Below are positions 59,931 to 64,000 of a DNA stretch of 64,000 nucleotides, in pieces (the stretch's first letter is position 1; every line of letters starts with the position of its first letter). This DNA is from Lichtheimia corymbifera B2541. Its lineage: Eukaryota > Mucoromycota > Mucoromycetes > Mucorales > Lichtheimiaceae. The position numbers were made by a program, and so were the translations under genes. The stretch is from positions 62,001 through 126,000 of the forward strand of contig JNEU01001092.1 in the NCBI GenBank assembly GCA_000697475.1, written 5' to 3'. The notes under the pieces were generated by a model. It was not told the origin of the DNA, did not search any database, and saw only the letters and a list, made by a program, of their open reading frames with translations.

Positions 59931-62900
59931 TTATTTAAAAAGGTCATCTTCATCACTAAGTATATCCCCAAAAACTGGTATAGGATTGGGATCATCGAAA
60001 AGACCATCAAGATCATCTTCCTCTTCTTCTTGACCAAATGTCTCAAGTGTTGACGCAGTGGTAGTTGATGCCGCCATCAAGCTCTCCGTAAGGTTTCGCC
60101 GAGGACGTCGATGTGGAGCTGTTGCCTCGTTCCGCATACGTGTTGGTGTCATCATCAGACGTCTGACACGACGTGGTGTTCTTGCCTCTGTTATCTCGTC
60201 ATCATCGTCTTGCTCTTCCGCCACCATGACCACTTGTCTTCTGTTGGATGGTGACTGTGTCTATAACGATATTCCAATAAGCTAAATGTTATTTGCACAC
60301 TGCATAAAATTAACTCACCTCGTGACGATGTGGTGTAAATCCGAGACCAGACATTGAGAAACCAAAATCTCTTTCAAATCGCGAACGTGGAGTGGTTGGA
60401 GATAAGGGTTCACGTAGCTTAACCAATACACTATCTTGATCTTGACTTGCATTAAACCGCGCTTCTATAATGGAATATCAGAAAAGGCATCTAACGAGAG
60501 CTGCAAAGACTAAAACTTACTCCTTGGTTGTGATGAAATGGGAGGCTGAGTAAAGCTGTTGGCTCGTCTCATGGATGGCTTTGCAGATGAAGCGCTTGCT
60601 ATCCTCTCGGGAATATTTTTGCGTTTGGAAAGATCGACTTCACGTCGCATGAAAGGTAGGTCTGGCATGGTTGATCGTTTCTTCGTATGCGAGGACGCAT
60701 CTTCCACGTTTTTGCTTCTTGTCGATTTCTGTGAGCTGAGCATATCAGGTGGACTGGATGGTTCCCAAAAACTGGTGGTGGACATTTGAGAGCTGGTAAT
60801 CTGAGAACTTAATGACTGGGTCTCCGATGGCTCATCTTCAACCGAGCGATCCACAAGGAATTGTGTCCAATCTATCGCAGCTTTGGATATACTAAAGGAT
60901 ACATCTTTCAGTATACAGAGTGTAGCTGGCTTGGATGGCTGCTTACTTACCTCTGATGCATATGATGGAAAAATGTGGCAAGCGAAATATCAGCCGGATC
61001 TATCCTAAAGCCAGGACCACCCATCTCGTTTTGCTCCAGATCTTGAAAAAAGGTGCCAACATCGTATACTTGTTCCCAAACACCACTTCTGTCGTAATAA
61101 ATACACAGCTGATACTCGAGTGTCGGATTTTCAAGATCCACCTCGCCCTTCAATTCCTTCTGACTCTGCGTGATCGATAAACGCCCGGACCTACGTTCCA
61201 GACAAATACTCAAGAGATAGAGCACCATTTGCATTTTGCCTCTAGATAAAGAGACTTAGACTTCGAAGATAACGATTATATCCACAAGTACTTACTCTCG
61301 GATTTTTAATGCTTTGCGCCATGAACTTGCATGATCATCGTTTCCAGTTCTCATTGTATATGCTCGCCATTCTGAAAAATAACTGCGCTCGTCTTCAGGA
61401 AGGTCCTCCTCACGATGGCCAACAATAGTGTTGTTATGCTTGGTATCAAATTCGGAGGAAAGGTACAAAAGTGAACGCACCGCGCTCGTAACTTCATTCA
61501 ACTAGAAAGCACCAAGTTAATATTATGCATTCGATATGTATAGATATCGACTTGGTTTTATTACCCTTGAGCCTCCTTTTGTCTTTTCGAGGACATGCTC
61601 CATGCATTCGTACATTTGCTTCATGGAATCGACAAGCAGCCACTAATAAAAAGAGGCGTTAAGATACTTGAATGGATAGTAACTTTCAATCACACAACAT
61701 ACCTTTTGGGTATAAATAGTTTCAAGGTAAATTTGTCGTAACGTATCACGCAGCTCCTGAGCGGATTTTGGTAACTCAAAGGATGTAGGCTCAGCATGAA
61801 TAGGAGGAGGTGTCGCTGGCTGTGATTGACTTTGTAGTTTGGCTTCCACAACTGCTTCCAATCTCCCTTTTCGATTCCTTCGCCTATATTGTTTTTTTGA
61901 TGAGATGCAATCAAACTAAAGTAAAAGCACTCTTCCTCTTACCTGTTCTTGATATCAATCAAAAGGTGCTGTTTGGATTCTGATAGAGAGGCCAATTTCA
62001 AGGACTCGTTGGATGTATCTTGTAGCAAATCGACTAGTCGCGCTTTCTTTGCATGAGTGGCTGGTAAACTGATATAGTCCAACATGGTCGACTCGAATGT
62101 GCGTTTCCTTGCTGGAGTCAAGTTCTCCATGTCGGTAACATGAGATAGCTGGAAGCTCGGTGCCAATATCCGTAGTATTGCAGTATTGTTGATTTTTGGT
62201 TCGATCACTGCGTATACTTCTTTGTTGCCAATGATGCGCGATATTGCCAGCTGCCGTTTTACTCGTAAATCATCGATCAAGGAGGAGCATTTGTCGTCAG
62301 TGCTTTCAAGAACATAGATATTTTCTTCCTCTGAGGATGGATGTTCGACCCATGACATATTCCATTGGCACCGGTGGATATAATGAACAACATCGAGCTG
62401 CTCCATGGTCAGATCACGTGATGGTTTGCTAAATTACAAAGTTCATGCTCAGGTTAGTCGAGGAGATAAAGAGCGCAGGGGACTACTATACCTTGTTGCA
62501 GGATAAATTTTAACCTTGGAAGGTTGCTCTTGTAGAAGGATAGAGCCAAAACAATTATTTTCAAGTGATCACACAAGATAATGCCAAGAATACTTACCCT
62601 CTTTTGAGCCCTGTATAAGATCCACTGTCCACGATTGGATTTCTTCTTTTAGGCCCAATAGTTCTTTTGTGCTCTTCCCTGAGATGGTATCAATCCCAAC
62701 GTTGACTGTACGCGGTATACATCCATGAAACACCTCAGAAAACGAAATGCCGTAGCTTCCAAAATGGGACATGAGCATGGATGATCTGATGTGGGTGCCA
62801 CCAAAAGGACGCAGTATTGATCCAAGACCGTTGCATAGCAATAGCTCCTACGTTACATTTAATGTTAATATCCTCCATGACGACGCCCCGATCACCTCAA

Positions 62901-63754
62901 AATACCTCTGAGTCGCCAATGAAGTTGCCAGTATCAATCCAACTGAGTGAGATGCGATGATTGGCATAATCCTCCCACAACCACTTTCGAAGCTCGCTGT
63001 GCATTAATTGAAGCCACTGAGCAAGCTGGTCATTGACGTCCGTATCTTCATTGCTGTTGATAGAAGAATGAGATGGCATATAGCGCTGCAAGGCCTCGAG
63101 TGAATGTGGTGCTGGTGTCAATAGGTACGTATAGTTCTTGATATCAATCTTTTGCATCCCACGACTTGCTGCACTAGTACTCCATTGTCGTCGAGGTGAC
63201 TCGGATGAAAGATCAATGTCGCTCCAGTGAAATTCAGCGAGTGCCTGCACAAGACTTCGTGTGACAACCGTGAACGGTGCATCCACCGCCTTTGAACTCG
63301 GATCGTGCTCGTTCTTGATGCGTTTGCTAAACTCGTTGGCGAATTCGTGGACCGTCTTTGTTGAAATTGGATGAAAAGACTGATTGGTCATTGCAATTGA
63401 ACGCGTTTTGCTGTTAAAGAAGCGATATCCCCAAGTCGTCCGTTTGTCAACCGAGTCGAGAAAGTATAACAGTATACGCAGCACCATGCCCTGGATCCAT
63501 CGCACCGTTGCATCGTGGCCGTTTTCATATTGCTGTATAACGTCAATCAAGAATACGACATGAGGTGCACTGCGCTTGATCGGGGTCATTTGAGACAAGG
63601 ACGGCAAAGAAGCAAGAAACAAGTTTCCCAATTTACGGCGAGCGTGAATCCCGACCACACGTTGATATTCGCGTTTTGAACTGACAACATTAACGACATA
63701 CGCGCAAAGGACAGGTCCGATTTTATGCGCATGCCCGGATTCTGTATCAATCAT
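59931..63754 (-). CDS. Treslin/TICRR-like DNA replication initiation protein
   Basis: Eleven exons on the minus strand: 63754-62906, 62847-62598, 62528-62492, 62428-61943, 61883-61703, 61642-61565, 61501-61296, 61241-60951, 60891-60521, 60464-60319 and 60260-59931; all in phase, 1074 aa. Residues about 63-300 match the N-terminal domain of animal Treslin as I recall it: PHVVFLIDVIQQY, then WGYRFFNSKT, a VTRSLVQALAEFHW block, YLLTPAPHSLEAL and ISLSWIDTGNF. A helical segment at about 580-630 (ELRDTLRQIYLETIYTQKWL) may be the Sld3/Treslin domain that binds Cdc45. The C-terminal 350 residues are Ser/Thr-rich with many SQ, SP and TP sites, then acidic, as expected for CDK-regulated binding to a TopBP1/Dpb11 homologue. 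The orthology call is inference from motif order; yeast Sld3 lacks this N-terminal domain. Confidence 0.72.
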
Positions 63755-64000
63755 ATAACCAGAGACTCTAAGTTACATTGCTTTATACTGCTTGGATTCA
63801 TGCAATATCATCGCTGTTAACGGGACATTCAATCAAACATATATAGCTGCAACACAAATAGTGAAGAAGATACACCCACACGACAACACCATTTGTCCAT
63901 AATAACCAAAAGTCACCCTCTTATTACATACCACCAAGAGCAATAAAGCGTTATATTAGAAAATGTATTAATTAACTATGTAATATCAGGCATACGAGCA
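63755..64000. other. Upstream region of the Treslin-like gene
   Basis: 246 bases of AT-rich sequence to the right edge. No gene visible. Confidence 0.5.

Overview
The window is nuclear DNA from a fungus, most likely an early-diverging mold of the Mucoromycota (Lichtheimia, Absidia or Cunninghamella-like). That placement is inference, not proof. The evidence is many short spliceosomal introns (mostly 45-90 nt, GTAAGT-type donors), fungal-specific families (GH72 wall glucanosyltransferase, NDT80 and AreA-type regulators, TRP/FLC channel, IWR1, KAR5), and proteins that yeasts and most Dikarya lack or have reduced (a CH-spectrin-GAR spectraplakin-like protein and a Treslin-like replication factor). 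I saw no prokaryotic, viral or CRISPR features and no intact transposon.

Layout. 1-495 (-): the 5' part of an AreA/DUF1752-type regulator running off the left edge. 2747-9103 (+): 2076-aa CH-CH/spectrin/GAS2 cytolinker. 10686-12988 (+): NDT80/PhoG transcription factor. 13173-15618 (-): TRP/FLC-type membrane protein. 15.6-26.3 kb is gene-poor, holding three tandem intronless C2-domain genes (19333, 20789, 22224) and a seven-exon short-chain dehydrogenase (24549-25854, -). 26308-28045 (+): GH72 GPI protein. 28769-31647 (+): KIN4/FRK1-like kinase. 32093-33143 (-): orphan protein with two PPxY motifs. 34207-36074 (+): KAR5 nuclear-fusion protein, 5' end unresolved. 36168-38037 (+): RIO2. 38249-40241 (+): divergent poly(A)-binding protein. 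40420-41597 (-): IWR1. 41865-42461 (-): GGQ mitochondrial peptidyl-tRNA hydrolase. 42756-45030 (-): canonical PAB1. 46277-48523 (-): mitochondrial malic enzyme. 49195-51334 (-): AVT-type amino-acid transporter. 53464-55171 (+): RRP8. 55413-56154 (+): histidine phosphatase. 56397-58175 (+): COG5. 58214-59768 (-): alginate-lyase-fold protein. 59931-63754 (-): Treslin/TICRR-like protein.

The genes are mostly unlinked housekeeping functions: ribosome biogenesis (RIO2, RRP8), mRNA 3'-end/translation (two PABPs), Pol II import (IWR1), Golgi tethering (COG5), replication initiation, cytoskeleton, cell wall and metabolism. No biosynthetic cluster or defence system is apparent. Exon models were assembled by hand from GT-AG signals, reading phase and family conservation. 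All given models keep frame across every junction, but none is backed by transcript data.

Most notable are a Treslin-like protein in a fungus, a fungal spectraplakin-like protein, a tandem C2 family with a glycine-rich tail, an inverted pair of PABP genes sharing intron positions with an A-rich leader on only one copy, several micro-exons, and two stop-free 57-nt introns.
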